64,000 bases of DNA from Ectobius pallidus (Eukaryota > Arthropoda > Insecta > Blattodea > Ectobiidae), in assembly GCA_964059195.1 (NCBI GenBank), contig CAXKWD010000002.1, positions 152,413,042 to 152,477,041 of the forward strand, given 5' to 3'. The notes beneath the pieces were generated by a model. The model was not told the origin of the DNA. It ran no database searches and worked only from the letters and a program-made list of their open reading frames with translations. Positions 45,490 through 57,048 of this stretch are shown here, one piece after another. The translations under genes were made by a program, and so were the position numbers. Each line of letters begins with the position of its first letter. Position 1 is the stretch's first letter.

Positions 45490-46014
45490 GGAATCCAGAA
45501 GAAAAGAAAAAAAAGTACCATTATCTTTTTCACGTCGTGAAGGCACTACAGCATGGAGAATCCGTGCGCTGTTCCCAGATATGACTATTTTCAGAATATA
45601 ACCAAAATAAAATATGAACATATATTTCTGTATGAAGTATTATGAAGAATATGATAGTAGACACGAAAATCTTATTTCTTCTTTCATTTTTGTTTAAATA
45701 AAAAAATTGAATTTTTTTTCTTGAAGCGAAAGTTTAACATATTTTTCTTTCCGAACATTAAAACGAACACAAAAATTGAAACACTTGCGACGAAAAAATC
45801 TCAATTATTCTTGTGTCCTTGTAGGCAATGGCGATTCAAAAAAATCACCAATCTTTTAAAATTGTTCTTTATAACAAAAATTGTCAATTAAGATGAGAGT
45901 ATTTTTAGATTTTGTACTGGAAAATGTCGTCGCAGGCTAAATTTCGTTCTATTAGTCCACATAAAAACTTCCAGCGACAAAATTGTAAAGAAAAGTGTAA
46001 AATTACACTGGACA
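45490..46014 (+). pseudogene. Decayed coding fragment, mirrored at 49.98-50.45 kb
   Basis: The translation across stops (HYLFHVVKALQHGES, then SEYNQNKI, then PNIKTNTKIE) parallels the minus-strand frame at 50080-50451. Shared DNA landmarks include 'ttgtgtccttgtaggc' and its mirrored 'cgtctacgaggacacac', and 'cttccagcgacaaaattgta' and its complement near 49990. The product is unknown. It may be the upstream part of the gene remnant at 46200-47104. Confidence 0.45.
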
Positions 46015-46199
46015 ACAGCAAAAAATTTTTTGGCATGAAATTGGGCGTTTATTATGTGGATTTTAGTGCTGAATTCAATTATGCAAACAGTTTTTCTCTG
46101 GCACCCTCAGTTTAAAAAAGAAAGCCTGTTTTCTGAATTAGCACTGGCTGTAAATGCTTAAATTTCTGTTAAAGTGATTGACATAGTAAACAAGACCTA

Positions 46200-47104
46200 A
46201 TAGCGATTATAACATTCATTTATTATTATCTTACTGCTTTAGTTAGTAAGGACCGTGGTGTTATGATAATTGGTCATGCAGTTCAAATGAAAGAAAGTTA
46301 CAAAAATATGCAGCTAATATTACAAAAAGTGCAGTATGACAAGTACAACTGGTCCATCTGTGGCATTTCAAAATGATTGGAATACTGTTAGGATTGCAAA
46401 GCGGATACACGAAATATTGCTGCTTTTTGTGCGAATGGGATAGCCGTGATAAATCCAAACATTACGACACTAAAATATGGCCTCCCCGGAAGAATTTTGT
46501 CCCTGGAGAAAAGAATATCTCAGCTGAACCATTGGTTGATAGATCAAAAATTTTATTGCCTCCACTTCATATAAAATTAGGCCTAATGAAGAATTTTGTC
46601 AAGGCATTAGACAAATCTGGAGCAGCTTTCAAATACCTAGAAGAAAAATTTCCAAGAATCAGTGCTTCTAAGTTGAAGGAAGGCATTTTTGTTGGGCCTC
46701 AGATTCGAGAACTAATGAAAGATCAGCTGTTTGAAAGTAAACTGAATCATGTGGAACTTGAAGCATGGATATCATTCAAGACCATTTGCGAACAGTTCTT
46801 AGGTAATACTAGAGCACAAAATTACGAACAATTAATTGAGAAATTACTAGGAGCCTATAGAAATCTAGGTTGCAACATGTCTCTCAAAATTCACTTCCTG
46901 CATTCCCATTTGGACTTTTTCCCTGCAAATCTAGGACAAGTTAGTGATGAACATGGAAAAAGATTCCACCAAGATATTTCCGAAATGGAGAAAAGGTATC
47001 AAGGAAGATGGAAACCCAACATGCTTGCAGATTACTGCTGGATCCTCAAAGGAGAAACCACAGGAAAATACAGAAGAAGCAGCAAACGGCAGAAATTCAG
47101 CTGA
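46200..47104 (+). pseudogene. Fragment of an uncharacterised multicopy invertebrate gene family
   Basis: The frame from ATG 46373 gives 243 aa, with GYTKYCCFLCEWDSRDKSKHY (two cysteines, C-x2-C like), LLPPLHIKLGLMKNFVKALD, KLKEGIFVGPQIRELM, CNMSLKIHFLHSHLDFFP, DEHGKRFHQDISEMEKRYQG and MLADYCWILK. I recognise this wording from a family that occurs in many copies in arthropod and cnidarian genomes and has no assigned function. The copy number suggests it is carried by a transposable element. The family's preceding segment is readable in another frame (MQLILQKVQYDKYNWSICG, about 46310-46365). A frameshift therefore sits at about 46370, and the ATG is not the true start. Confidence 0.6.
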
Positions 47105-47222
47105 CAGCAGTAGAGGATGGACTTGAAAACGAGCTGGCAATGTTTTCAGGTATGTTAATTGGTTACTTTTACAAAATTAAGTATAATTTTATTATGAAGG
47201 ATTCTTCTACATACGAATATTA

Positions 47223-47565
47223 CCAGTTAGTCTTTGATATTACGGCGACTTTACGTTTTATTTATAAACGACTAGACGTGTAAGTACACGATTTACTAAA
47301 AAACTGAGGGTGCTAGACAAAAAAAAGGCCATATTTGAACTCAGCACATCAAAATACATAAGAAATGATATGTTTTGTGTAAAAAAAATATTCCCAGTTA
47401 GTCTTTGATATTACGGTGACTTTACGATATATTTATAAACGACTAGAAGTGTAAGTATACGATTTACTAAAAACTGAGGGTGCTAGACAAAAACAAAGGC
47501 CATATTTGAACACAGCACATCAAAATACATAAGAAATGATATGTTTTGTGTAAAAAAAATTTTTG
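47223..47565. repeat. 171-bp tandem duplication
   Basis: Two copies (from 47223 and 47394) each contain 'ccagttagtctttgatatta', 'gagggtgctagacaaaaa' and 'aagaaatgatatgttttgtg', with about ten differences. It lies just past the gene fragment. Confidence 0.9.
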
Positions 47566-47594
47566 AAGGTCAGTTTTGTTGTCCAGTGGATTAT

Positions 47595-48420
47595 TTTAGG
47601 TAGATTTCGAAGAAAAATCTACCTATTGCAATGGATACCACTTCATGATTTTCGAAAAATTCTTTCATATCTTTACGTTTCATGCTCCCCTAAGTACGAA
47701 ACCACCGCCCGTTCAAAAAAATTTTTTGTGATATTTATATATAAGTTATATTTATATAATATATATATATTACACGATAGCGGCCGTAATTTTGAAGATG
47801 TTTGAACCAAATTTTAATATGTTATTTCTAGGCCCAATAGTTCGGACAAGTTCGTTAATGAGCACAATTGGCCCAAGGGGGTGGTCGGGGGAGGGGGTTG
47901 AAATTTTTAAAAATGTATATCTCGGCCCCTATGAAGTATAGAGGGAAACTTTGTTTGAATAAATTAGAGTACTCGCTACGGAGTTCACAGTGACACCAAC
48001 GATTCGGGGGTTCGAGTGAGGGTGGGGGATGAAAATTCGAAACTTTTGAAACCACGTCTTATGGGGTATCGTTCAAAAGCTCTTGATGAGTACTCTACAA
48101 ATCAATAAATGGTTTCTTTATAGCTCTCATATGACGCGAGATTTTCATGTTTGAAAATAATAACACTTAAAAGAATTATTATAATATAATTTTGTCTTGT
48201 TTAGCGGCTTTGCTAATTTTATTCATTGTTGATCTTGCGCACGGCCTCCCAGAATATTATATCCTATTCTTGTTGTCAAAACAAATGATTGTAGGCTCTT
48301 CCTCTTTACTGCAGGTTTGCCATGCCAAGGCTAAAAAAAGAAGAGTGCTGCGCAGCGATAATAAATTAAACCAAAAGCACTTTGAAATCTACCTCAGCCT
48401 GTAGGCTTGCCTAAAGGAAT
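47595..48420 (-). mobile_element. Family X element, full single copy
   Basis: It runs from the terminal hairpin (AGGTAGATTTCGAAGAAAAA region, 47597-47623) to the opposite end, 'cctgtaggcttgcctaaagg' (about 48400-48420). It is co-linear with each arm of the 2548-4151 palindrome, including the (TA)n tract and the 'gggggtggtcgggggagggg' block. As the only unpaired copy it shows that the unit is about 0.83 kb long. Confidence 0.85.
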
Positions 48421-48593
48421 TTTTTTATCATCAGAAGTCCCCCGAACAATAACTCCATTGGGATTCTTAGTTTCTTTTCCAGGTGAATAGCACACGATGT
48501 AGCTTGGTGAATATTGGGGTTGGGCGGTTGGCACAAACTTCCTGTTCGGTTAAGTTTTTGAGTTGTAATATCGCGATTTCTTTCATTCCGCCT

Positions 48594-48594
48594 A

Positions 48595-48632
<38 letters not shown>

Positions 48633-48681
48633 GTATTAGTATTAGTATTAGTATTATTATCATCATCATCATCATCATCAC
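48594..48681. repeat. (TTA)n/(TCA)n microsatellite
   Basis: Runs of ATT, AGT and ATC trinucleotides. The mirrored arm has the complementary run at about 49737-49797, so the tract existed before the inverted duplication. Confidence 0.9.
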
Positions 48682-49326
48682 GAGTTATTAATTATTTGTT
48701 ACGTTTTTGTTGGAATTCCGTTAGGCTACATCACATCGAGTGATAGGGCCTATAGGCCTAATGCAACCGCTGTTATCTACCTCCGTCTGATGACTTCATT
48801 CATAGATGGCAGGATTTGGGGCATGTGGTTAATATGCCGCTTCCAATGACCGTCACTGATGTTTCTTACCGGAGTCGCTACTTCTTTATCGAGTAGTGAT
48901 CAGTTATTATTATTATTATTATATTGTGATCAATTTATTGGTCAATGTAATAAACAGAAGGTTATTAATTTTTACTCTTCTGTAATTGCAGTCACAATAA
49001 TGCCTATTACTATTTTGTTTCTTCAAGCGATGTCCATTCTTTCTCCCATGGAATTAAATCTGTTAATATGTATCAGTATTTTACCTAAACCTTAAAACCT
49101 TAAATAAGTACACAGTAATACAACGTACATCAATCGGATATGGGTCCAACTCCCTCCGTTGTCGAATCCTGGGACGACTCTTCACTGTAATCTTGTAATC
49201 CTGACGTTCGGCTATCACTTGAAGAAACAAAATAGTAATAGGCATTATAGTGATTGCATTTATAGAAGAGTAAAAATTAATAACCTTCTGTTTATTACAT
49301 TGAACCAATAAATTGATTATAATATA

Positions 49327-49327
<1 letters not shown>

Positions 49328-49381
<54 letters not shown>
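49328..49381. repeat. (TAA)n microsatellite
   Basis: A pure TAA run inside the right arm, whose partner in the left arm is shorter (about 48905-48922). The poly-tyrosine frame here is an artefact. Confidence 0.9.
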
Positions 49382-49751
49382 GCGAACACCTACATTGTAT
49401 AATGGTTGGCTTGCTGACTACCGTCATACATCCTATGAAGATTGAATGTATGGGTACGATACCCGATAGGCCTATCTCCTGATTTTTTTCTTAAATCACT
49501 AGTCAGCCTCGAAAGGGCAACTGATCACTACTTGATAAAGAAGTAGCGACTCCGGTAAGAAACATCAGTGGCGGCCATTGGAGGCGGCATATTAACCACA
49601 TGCCCAAAATCCCACCATCTTTGAATGAAGTCATCAGACAGGTAAATAACAGCGGTTGCATTATAGGCCCTGTCACTCAATGTGATGTAGCCTTACGGAA
49701 TTTCAACTAAACGTAACAAATAATTAATAACTCGTAATGATGATGATGATG

Positions 49752-49785
<34 letters not shown>

Positions 49786-49984
49786 CAATAATAATGTAGT
49801 CGGAATGAAAGAAATCGCGATATTACAACTCAAAAAGTTAACTGAACAGAAAGTTTGTGCTAACCGCCCAATCCCAATACTCACAAAGGTACATCGCGCG
49901 CTATTCACCTGCAAAAGAAACTAAGAATCCCAATGGAGTTATTGTTCGGGGAATTTTGAATGATGATAAAAGATAATTTCACAC

Positions 49985-50451
49985 TTTTCTCTACAATTTT
50001 GTCGCTGGAAGTTTTTATGTGGACTAATAGAACTAAATTTAGCAATTTTTCCAGTGCAAACTCTAAAAATACTCTCACCTTATGTGACATTTTTAAATTT
50101 ACGTTTTAAAAATATTGGTGAATTTTTTAACTTACCATCGTCTACGAGGACACACGAATAACTGGGATTTTTTCGTCTCAATTGTTTGAATTTTTTGTAC
50201 GTTTTAATGTTCGGAAAGAAGAATTTGTTAAAATTTTCGTTTAAAGAAAAAATCCAATTTTTATTATTTAAACAAAAATCAACGAAAATATGAAATTTCG
50301 TGTCTACAGTCATATTCTTCACAAAATTTAATATAGAGATACATGTTCCTATTTCACTCTGGTCATATTCTGGAAACAGACCAATCTGGCAACATAGCGC
50401 TTGATTCTCCCATATGAATAACATTGCCATATGAGCCCATTGTACCTTCAC
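49985..50451 (-). pseudogene. Inverted copy of the 45.5-46.0 kb coding fragment
   Basis: A 123-codon frame (50080-50451, minus) starts at ATG with VQWAHMAMLFIWENQALCC and includes FFPNIKTYKKFKQLRRKNPS. It is the least damaged version of the fragment seen at 45490-46014. The family and function are unknown. It marks the outer end of the broken inverted duplication. Confidence 0.45.
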
Positions 50452-51752
50452 GATGTAAAAACCAGTATAGGGTCCAGGATCAAATTACATTGTGAATCAC
50501 TCATTGATTGCTGAGGGAGGAAATTGAACTTAACAATTTTTTAGGTATCGAAACTCGTATTTACATCGTTAACGGATGGAAAAATCACTCTGGAAGCTGA
50601 TTAAGTGTACAAATATGAATATACTTCGGTATATTTAAAAGCTAATAATGCTGCAGTTACTCCATGCGTCAGTATTTTGAGTTAAGATACAGTCGTCAGC
50701 ATTCTCTATAATGTGGAGTTACTATAAAAGATTATTTACCTGCCATCAGTAGTTTTACTGTGTATGTGAGACAACTCTGTATATAATCTTGCCTTACTAA
50801 CTACTGGAAGGAACTAAAATCATGTTAAGCCTTAACAATAACAACAACAACAATAATAATAATAATATAAAAACAACTTATTACCTTAATAATCCCGTGC
50901 ATTGTTGCACAGATTTACAGAACTTTATTTATTCGCTTCAGAATACAAATCTACAATCTTATAAATTAAATTGATCAAAATAATATTTGTCTTGGTATTT
51001 ATGTAGAGTTCACCGCTCCATACCGTATTGATACAAGTGCAATATTTCTAGCAACGCATTCCGTTTTCCTGCCACCTTCTTTCTCGGTCCTCTCCAAAAA
51101 AAATAAAAAATAAAAATAACAACTAAAATTATGCTGTAAATTTAAAGGGCTAGCATTTTATAGGCCTGCAGGGTTGATGCATCTTTTGAAGAACGATGAT
51201 AAACCACGGTTTAAGTAATTTCCATATTACCATAAAAAGACCATTAAGTGTCCCAGGAGAAAAATTGTTCAAAGGGAAAAAATAGGTCCCGGGACGTATA
51301 ATTTTTGTTTCATGCGCCTGCAGGGGACAGTTTCGACTACACGCAGCACATTCATGTCGGAGATGCAGCATTGACACGGCACCGCAGATAACGTCCGCGG
51401 ATCTTTTTGAGCTCTTGCAATTAGTAAAGGAGATTTTGGTCTCATTTTTACCTGAATTACCCATAGTAAAGCGATTCAGTTTAAATATTTATAATCTATT
51501 CCTGGTCATTCTTAGGTAGACTTTTTAGAATGTAAGAAAGAAAAGAGAAATTGGATGAATGTAATTGTATTTATAATAAAACAGGTATGAAAATATCTTA
51601 TGCCTTTTTTCTACCATAAGCATATATATTGCAGTGTTTTTGGTCACAGTTTTTCCACATAAGGATTATCCTGGTTTGAGGTACTATATTACAAGCCGAA
51701 AGGTCGCTGGTTTGGTAGGTCGAATGCAGTACGTTTACACGTGGTTACTATT
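50452..51752. other. Gene-free stretch
   Basis: An (AAC/AAT)n microsatellite lies at about 50833-50868. A 104-codon frame at 51150-51464 (minus) shows no known domain. Nothing else is supported. Confidence 0.4.
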
Positions 51753-52048
51753 GTCAGGATCACTGCCTTCTACACTGTATTATTCGTGCATACACTGCCT
51801 GTCCTATACGGCTAATTTTGCGTACGCGGCGACATTACAGATGGCAGCACCTATCGCATTTTTTTTTTTTTTTTTTTTTTTTGTGATGATAGTTAAATAT
51901 ATTTAAGTACCAGGTCGCCAACTGGACCCATGCCTTTACAGTGACATAATACACAATTTGAAAAAGTAGTAAAATGTAACAGTTATTCACAGCTTGTCTA
52001 CTAGAAGTAGAGGCCGAGTAATGAGTGTAGAATAGTGTTTATGTATTT

Positions 52049-54640
52049 CTACAAGTCACATTGTATTTCCCTTAGTAAGGGATTAGAATGACGTTTTAAG
52101 GACTCAAGGTATCTGGATCTGATGCGCTGCAAGTAGACACTCAATATCTCGATGTCGAGATCACTGTAAAGTTGAGTATTACGTATGTAATAGTCAGCTC
52201 CCGTAATAGTTCTACAGACTGCACGTTGTATGCCGTCTAAACGTTTCAAGTGTCTTGAATGAGCCGTAGCCCAAACTTCACATCCATAAATTATATATGA
52301 CCTCATTAGTGAAGTATACAACAAGAGTTTGGTCTTAAGTGGAATATAACTCTTGAACATAGGGTATAAAACCATAAAACGCTGAAAAGCCCTATCTCTC
52401 GCAGTCTGAATATGTGGTCTGAATGTAAGCCTTTTATCTAAGATAACTCCAAGATATTTTGTCGTAATTTTGAGTGGTATTTGTTGGTTTTGAACAGTGA
52501 GAGATTGGGTTATGTGAGGGAACCTCTTTGTAAACACAACCAATTGGGACTTTTCACCATTCACTTTCAGTCGCCATCTGGTAGACCACTGTGTAAAATT
52601 ATCTAAAGCGGACTGTAGTTGTTTACATGCAGTGTATATGTCCTTATTCCTTGTGTACAATACTGTATCGTCCGCATATAATCCATGTAAGCATGCAGGA
52701 TGGGTAGGCAAATCTTTAACATATATACAATAAAGAGTTGGGGCTAAAACAGAACCCTGTGGAACACCAGCTTCAGCAATTTGCACATTGGAATGATGCC
52801 TATTATGTACAACCTTGAATCTTCTGTTTTGTAAGTAACTCGCTATTAGTTTAATATAGACGGTAGGAATCTTGACTTTGAAAAGTTTAAAGATGAGCCC
52901 CTCATGCCAGACAGTGTCAAACGCTTGTTGAATGTCTAAGAAACTAGCAACTGTATGTTCTTTTAAGCGAAATCCTTCTTCAATAAATGATGTCAGCCGG
53001 TATAGAGCATCTCTAGTACCACGATGCTTTTTAAAACCAAACTGTTCATTTTGTATCCTTTCAGGTAGATAAAGAATTGGGAGAAGCCTTTGAAGAATAA
53101 GACGCTCTAAAATTTTACCCAGGAAGTCAAGAAGGCTGATTGGTCTATAACTAGACGGAAGAACTGGGTCCTTACCCGGTTTAGCAATCACAACAATGTT
53201 AGCATTTTTCCATGCTGTTGGAAAATAAGCGAAGCGGGCACATGCATTATAGATTTTTGTCAAGTGAGTTATTCCTTTCTTTGGTTAACGTTTAAGAGCC
53301 ATTGGTGTAATGCCATCTGGTCCAGGAGCTTTATTCAATGATAGATTTTGTATTGCTTGTTTAACCTCAATAGGCTGGATCGGAGGAAGGATTCCAGACA
53401 ACGGGTGACAAAGTAGTTTATTAACTTGTCTTCTAATTTCTACTGTAAATTCTTCGTCACAGGGATGAAGCTGAGGTTTGAACCTTTCACAGAGAGAATT
53501 TGCTAGAATTTGTGTTTTCATCTGTGGATCGTAGACATTGTCACCATTGTTATCTTGAATTGGTGTATTTTTTGTCTGGGGAGATTTACCCATAACACGC
53601 TTAGTGAAGCTCCAGAAGTCTTTACCGCACGGTTTTAAGCTTTCAACTTTTTCAGCGAAATTATCCATTGAAGCGCGTTTATGAATTCTCCTAATAGCTC
53701 TTTGGTAACGATAAAATGCTCTTTTGTATGAAGGGTCACCAGAAATCTGCCAATGTTTCCTTGCTCGTGTTTTGGCTCTTAGAAGGAATTTTAGTTCTAG
53801 ATTTTCATTTTCCTCCGCAGTGAATGAAGATAAAGTTGTTACCTCTTCCAGCGTTGTTTGTACAGTGTCAGTCAAGAGCTTTACTGCAGTGTCTATATCA
53901 TTAATGTTAGATATAAGTGGGTTTCCAGGAACACTAGAGTGTATTATTTTGCTATATTCATTCCAGTCGATTGATCTGTTAATCTTTCTGGATTTCGAGT
54001 AATTTGTGACACGACCCTTGAAGGACAAAAGGACTGGAACGTGGTCAGTATCAAGGGCTGTTAGACAGAACTGTTGGTTTGGTACACACGCAGTTCTATA
54101 TAGACAAATGTCCAGAACATCAGGTTGATGGGCTGGCGCCCAAGGAAATCTTGTAGGTCCAAGCGGTCCAATAATTGCATAGTGAAACTTGTGTGAGTGG
54201 TCTAATAAAAATTCTCCCTTTTTTGTATTAATGCGTGAATTCCACGCCCTATGCTTAGCGTTTAGATCACCACAAATTATAAAATTTCTATGGACATTAA
54301 CAATAGCATTCAAATCGTTTTCGTCCATATGATTATAAGGTGGATAATACACAGATGAAATTAATATTTCACTTCCATCGAAATTAATATATACAGCACT
54401 TGCTTCAAGCATGTTGAATTGAGGTAAGTTTGCAAGACGATGTGGAATTGATGTTTTTATTAATATAGCTGTTCCACCTCCATTTCTATTTTGTCGATCT
54501 GTACGGTAAATAGTATAGTTTCTTAAGCGAAACTTAGTAGATGGCTTCAAGTGAGTTTCGCTGATACAAGCTACATCTAACTTATATCATAATTGTTAAC
54601 AGTTGTTGCAATTCATACACTTAGTTTATGATTCCATTAG
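52049..54640 (-). pseudogene. Jockey ORF2: endonuclease and reverse transcriptase, disrupted
   Basis: The N-terminal endonuclease starts near 54640 (LTILNFNANGII), overlapping the end of ORF1. It is broken at once by a TAA stop and a frameshift (54580-54605). The reading is then open from 54590 to 53285 with CISETHLKPS, GGGTAILIK, ICGDLNAKHRAW and the catalytic LDTDHVPV. An in-frame TAA (53285-53287) separates it from the RT part (53263-52049, same frame). That part has YRPISLLDFLGKILERLI, FLDIQQAFDTVWHEG, GVPQGSVLAPTLY, the catalytic LYADDTVLY and KYLGVILDKRLTF. Both active-site aspartates are kept. The apparent starts of the two pieces are not ATG, which fits one interrupted ORF of about 860 codons. 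RNase H is absent, as expected for Jockey. Confidence 0.88.
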
Positions 54641-56100
54641 CATTGAAGTTCAATATAGTAAGATCTTTCTTCAAGCAAGGAGAACTCCTGGCCATTTTGT
54701 TCGGGGTCAGTATCTGTTAAAAAGGCAATGCCTTCAAAAATGTTGATTATTTTTGTTAGGGGGTCCTTTGCCGTCTTAATTTTATGTATTGTAGTACGAA
54801 TAGTTTGTATTACATTTGTAATATTGAATCCTCTTAACAGATTGATTATATCTTTGATAGAATTTGTTAACGATTCTGTGGTTTCCACGTTATGAAGAAG
54901 TGAAGCGTTCCTTGTTACAGGGAGTGAAGGAAAGTCACTCTCTTTCCAAATCGGGGTTTGTCTACTAGCTTGAACCCGTTCTTGAACCTTATTTCTTAGC
55001 TTTTCTTGCAGCACTGACCTTTGTTTCATTTGAAACGGGCACTGTCCATAACTAGCGGTATGATTCCCACCACAATTAACACATTTTGGTTCATGATTGA
55101 ACCCTTTTACTGCGCAGTCAGTAAAGATGTGACCATTGCCACATTTTACACACCGAGTAGGCAAATTGCATCTACGCGATGTATGATTGAAACCTTGGCA
55201 TTTATGACACTGTACCACATGCGGTTTAGGTCTGTAAGATTCTACTTTTATTATATGATTGTTAATGTCTTGTATTTGATAGATTGATCTTGAATGTTCA
55301 TTGTTAAGGAGTGTGACGACCCATATTGGTATGGGGCGTCTGACAACATTTCCCTCCTGTAGCTTGGAGGGTACAGTCATTTGCCGAACGTGTTCTACGT
55401 TGAAATTGAGTTTTACCAGTTCGTCTTTTAGCACACTGGATTCAACAAAAACTGGGAGTCCTTTAACTACAATCTGCAAAAGCTTATTTTCGCGAGGCTC
55501 ATGAGAATAGAATAGAAGTTTTTCCTTCTGTAGTGCATTATATAGTGTGTCAAAATAGCTTCTACACGAAGTGAAGTATTTGATTCCTTCTCCTGAGTAG
55601 CTCACCTTCATAGGTTCGCTTAGCAATGCCTGTAGTACATGATTTTTTTCAAAAAAGTTTCCCTCCGGCAGCTTTTTAACTTTTATAGGTGGCATTCTGC
55701 TCTTCTTCTTAATTTTAGGTTGTTCTTTAGTAATGGATGTGTCTGGTTGCATGTTTTCTGCAGTATTAACTTTAGATAACGGTTCATATGTATTTTTTGT
55801 TGGGATATGACTTGCAGTATCCGAAAACAATTTCTTAGCAATGTATGTTTTAGTTGGTTTCTTTGGTAGGATCAATCTGTGGGTAGGATAAACTCGTCAT
55901 TTGTTTCCGTGCGTGGGATTTTATTTTGCCTTATTGTTGTTACTTCCATATCTTGTTCCAACTCATGCCGTGTTTTGTGAGAAGAATCAGACATTATCCT
56001 TGTATCAGCTATTAAATTATCAGTATTACCTGATATTTCCACTTTCTCCTTTGTGAGTGCAGATTGCATCACATCTGAATACAAGCTGTATGCTTGTTCA
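54637..56100 (-). pseudogene. Jockey ORF1: nucleic-acid-binding protein, one frameshift
   Basis: ORF1 protein binds the element RNA. The frame ending at 54637 holds three zinc-knuckle motifs (CHKCQGFNHTSRRC, CVKCGNGHIFTDC, CVNCGGNHTASYGQC), preceded by a PRE_C2HC-type region with VKGLPVFVESS. Upstream, a second frame (to about 56141, first ATG about 56076) carries the acidic N-terminus and ends at a stop just inside the first. The break is a 17-bp tandem duplication with 8-bp microhomology: GGTAGGAT occurs at 55865-55872 and again at 55882-55889. Taking out one copy would join the frames. The 5' untranslated region runs from about 56100 to 56321. Confidence 0.85.
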
Positions 56101-56335
56101 TGTTTGAGAAAGGTCTCTCGAAACACTCGCACAAAACACACTAATTTTTAAATGTACAAAATTATGTCCAGCAAAAATAATTCCTAAAACTGAGCTTCAA
56201 TAACTACGTTTTGTGAAGAATAACCTTACAACACAAAGCGACGCTAATTTCATAGAACTAATAGCTTTTGAGGCAGCACTTTTAAATTAGGATCCGTACT
56301 AATCACTGCCTTCTAGACTATACCTATCGCATATT

Positions 56336-56841
56336 GCTGCAATCACCGCCGTCTCGAGAATTACACTGCCTGTCCTATGCTTTATTTTAACATGGAGTTC
56401 CGAGTATTGTTAAATTGCCTAATTTATCCAGTAGAGGCGACACAGTTCACACCCAGATTGCAGCACTCACTAATCAAAATAAGCATTAAAAAGACACAGA
56501 TACTTGTGTTATTTGTTTAGAACGTAATATTATTCCAGTATATGACACTTACCTTGAAATGGAATTTTGGAGCAATAATTAAAATAAATGTAAATTAATT
56601 AGACGCATTGATAGACTATATTATGGGCACCGCCGTCTCGAGGAGTAATACAGTTTAGAAGGCAGTGATTATGAGACGGCGGTGACAGCACTACATAATC
56701 AACAATATCGAGCAAAAAACAAGAAGCAGTCTGGGTGTGAAAGGTGCTGACATCTGTAATGTCGCCGAGTACGCAAAATTAGCCGTATAGGACAGGCAGT
56801 GTATACACGATTAATACAGTTTAGAAGGCAGTGGCTGCAAT
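56336..56841. mobile_element. Inner family H MITE with 8-bp TSD
   Basis: The element at 56344-56833 starts CACCGCCGTCTCGAGAATTA and ends ...CAGTTTAGAAGGCAGTG. It is flanked by GCTGCAAT (56336-56343 and 56834-56841). Its interior has MITE-like left and right parts but a different middle, plus the 40-bp insertion at 56628. Its insertion site lies inside the outer MITE. Confidence 0.8.
56620..56675. mobile_element. 40-bp TIR-only member of family H
   Basis: The element at 56628-56667 is simply CACCGCCGTCTCGAGG joined to the other end, TAATACAGTTTAGAAGGCAGTG. The flanks ATTATGGG (56620-56627) and ATTATGAG (56668-56675) match at seven of eight positions, as an 8-bp TSD would after one substitution. 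Confidence 0.6.
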
Positions 56842-57048
56842 ACCCTGTACATTACCGTACATTGCTTCTATGCTCTGTGCTGCCCTCTGAAGTATAAACT
56901 CGGAAACTTAAGTATGCTGGAATTTCACACAATCTATGCTGTGTCGCTTCTACTGGAGAAATTATGCAATTGAGCAGTACTCTGAACTCCATGTTAAAAT
57001 AAAGCATAGGACAGGCAATGTAATTCTCGAGGCGGCGGTGGTCAGGAT

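Larger units (their letters stand above)
48423..49971. repeat. 1.55 kb palindrome containing mirrored SINE remnants
   Basis: TTTTATCATCA (48422) pairs with TGATGATAAAA (49961-49971). Further pairs are 'aataactccattgggattct', 'gtaatatcgcgatttctttc' and 'acagaaggttattaattttt' with their complements. The arms hold opposite-facing remnants of a SINE related to family B (minus at about 48715-48905, plus at about 49395-49700), with 'cggcatattaaccacatgcc' as landmark. The right copy keeps about 100 bp of the tRNA-like head that the left lacks. The central ~185 bp (49030-49215) are unpaired. Confidence 0.8.
51849..56331 (-). mobile_element. Near full-length Jockey-clade LINE with 10-bp TSD
   Basis: The element (51859-56321) is read on the minus strand and ends in a poly(A) run (T-run at 51859-51882). 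It is flanked by the perfect duplication ACCTATCGCA (51849-51858 and 56322-56331). It has two open reading frames in the Jockey order: a zinc-knuckle ORF1, then an endonuclease/reverse-transcriptase ORF2 without RNase H. The length of about 4.46 kb is normal for the clade. Both ORFs carry inactivating lesions, but each is intact over long stretches, so the copy is moderately young. Confidence 0.9.
51753..57048. mobile_element. Outer family H MITE, split by nested insertions
   Basis: The outer element runs 51761-57040. It starts CACTGCCTTCTACACTGTAT, ends ...TTCTCGAGGCGGCGGTG, and has the perfect 8-bp TSD GTCAGGAT (51753-51760 and 57041-57048). Removing the Jockey element (51859-56321) and the inner MITE (56344-56833) leaves about 330 bp. 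That remainder is co-linear with the reverse complement of the 303-bp MITE at 17582-17884, sharing 'cggctaattttgcgtacgcg' (here 'atggctaattttgcgtacgc' in the reference), 'tgccctctgaagtataaact' and 'tctgaactccatgttaaaat'. The element is non-coding. Confidence 0.85.

Noticed and set aside
49081..49389. Frame with a poly-tyrosine stretch, and similar poly-leucine frames at 48483-48743 and 49693-49914.
   Set aside because: Translations of trinucleotide microsatellites.
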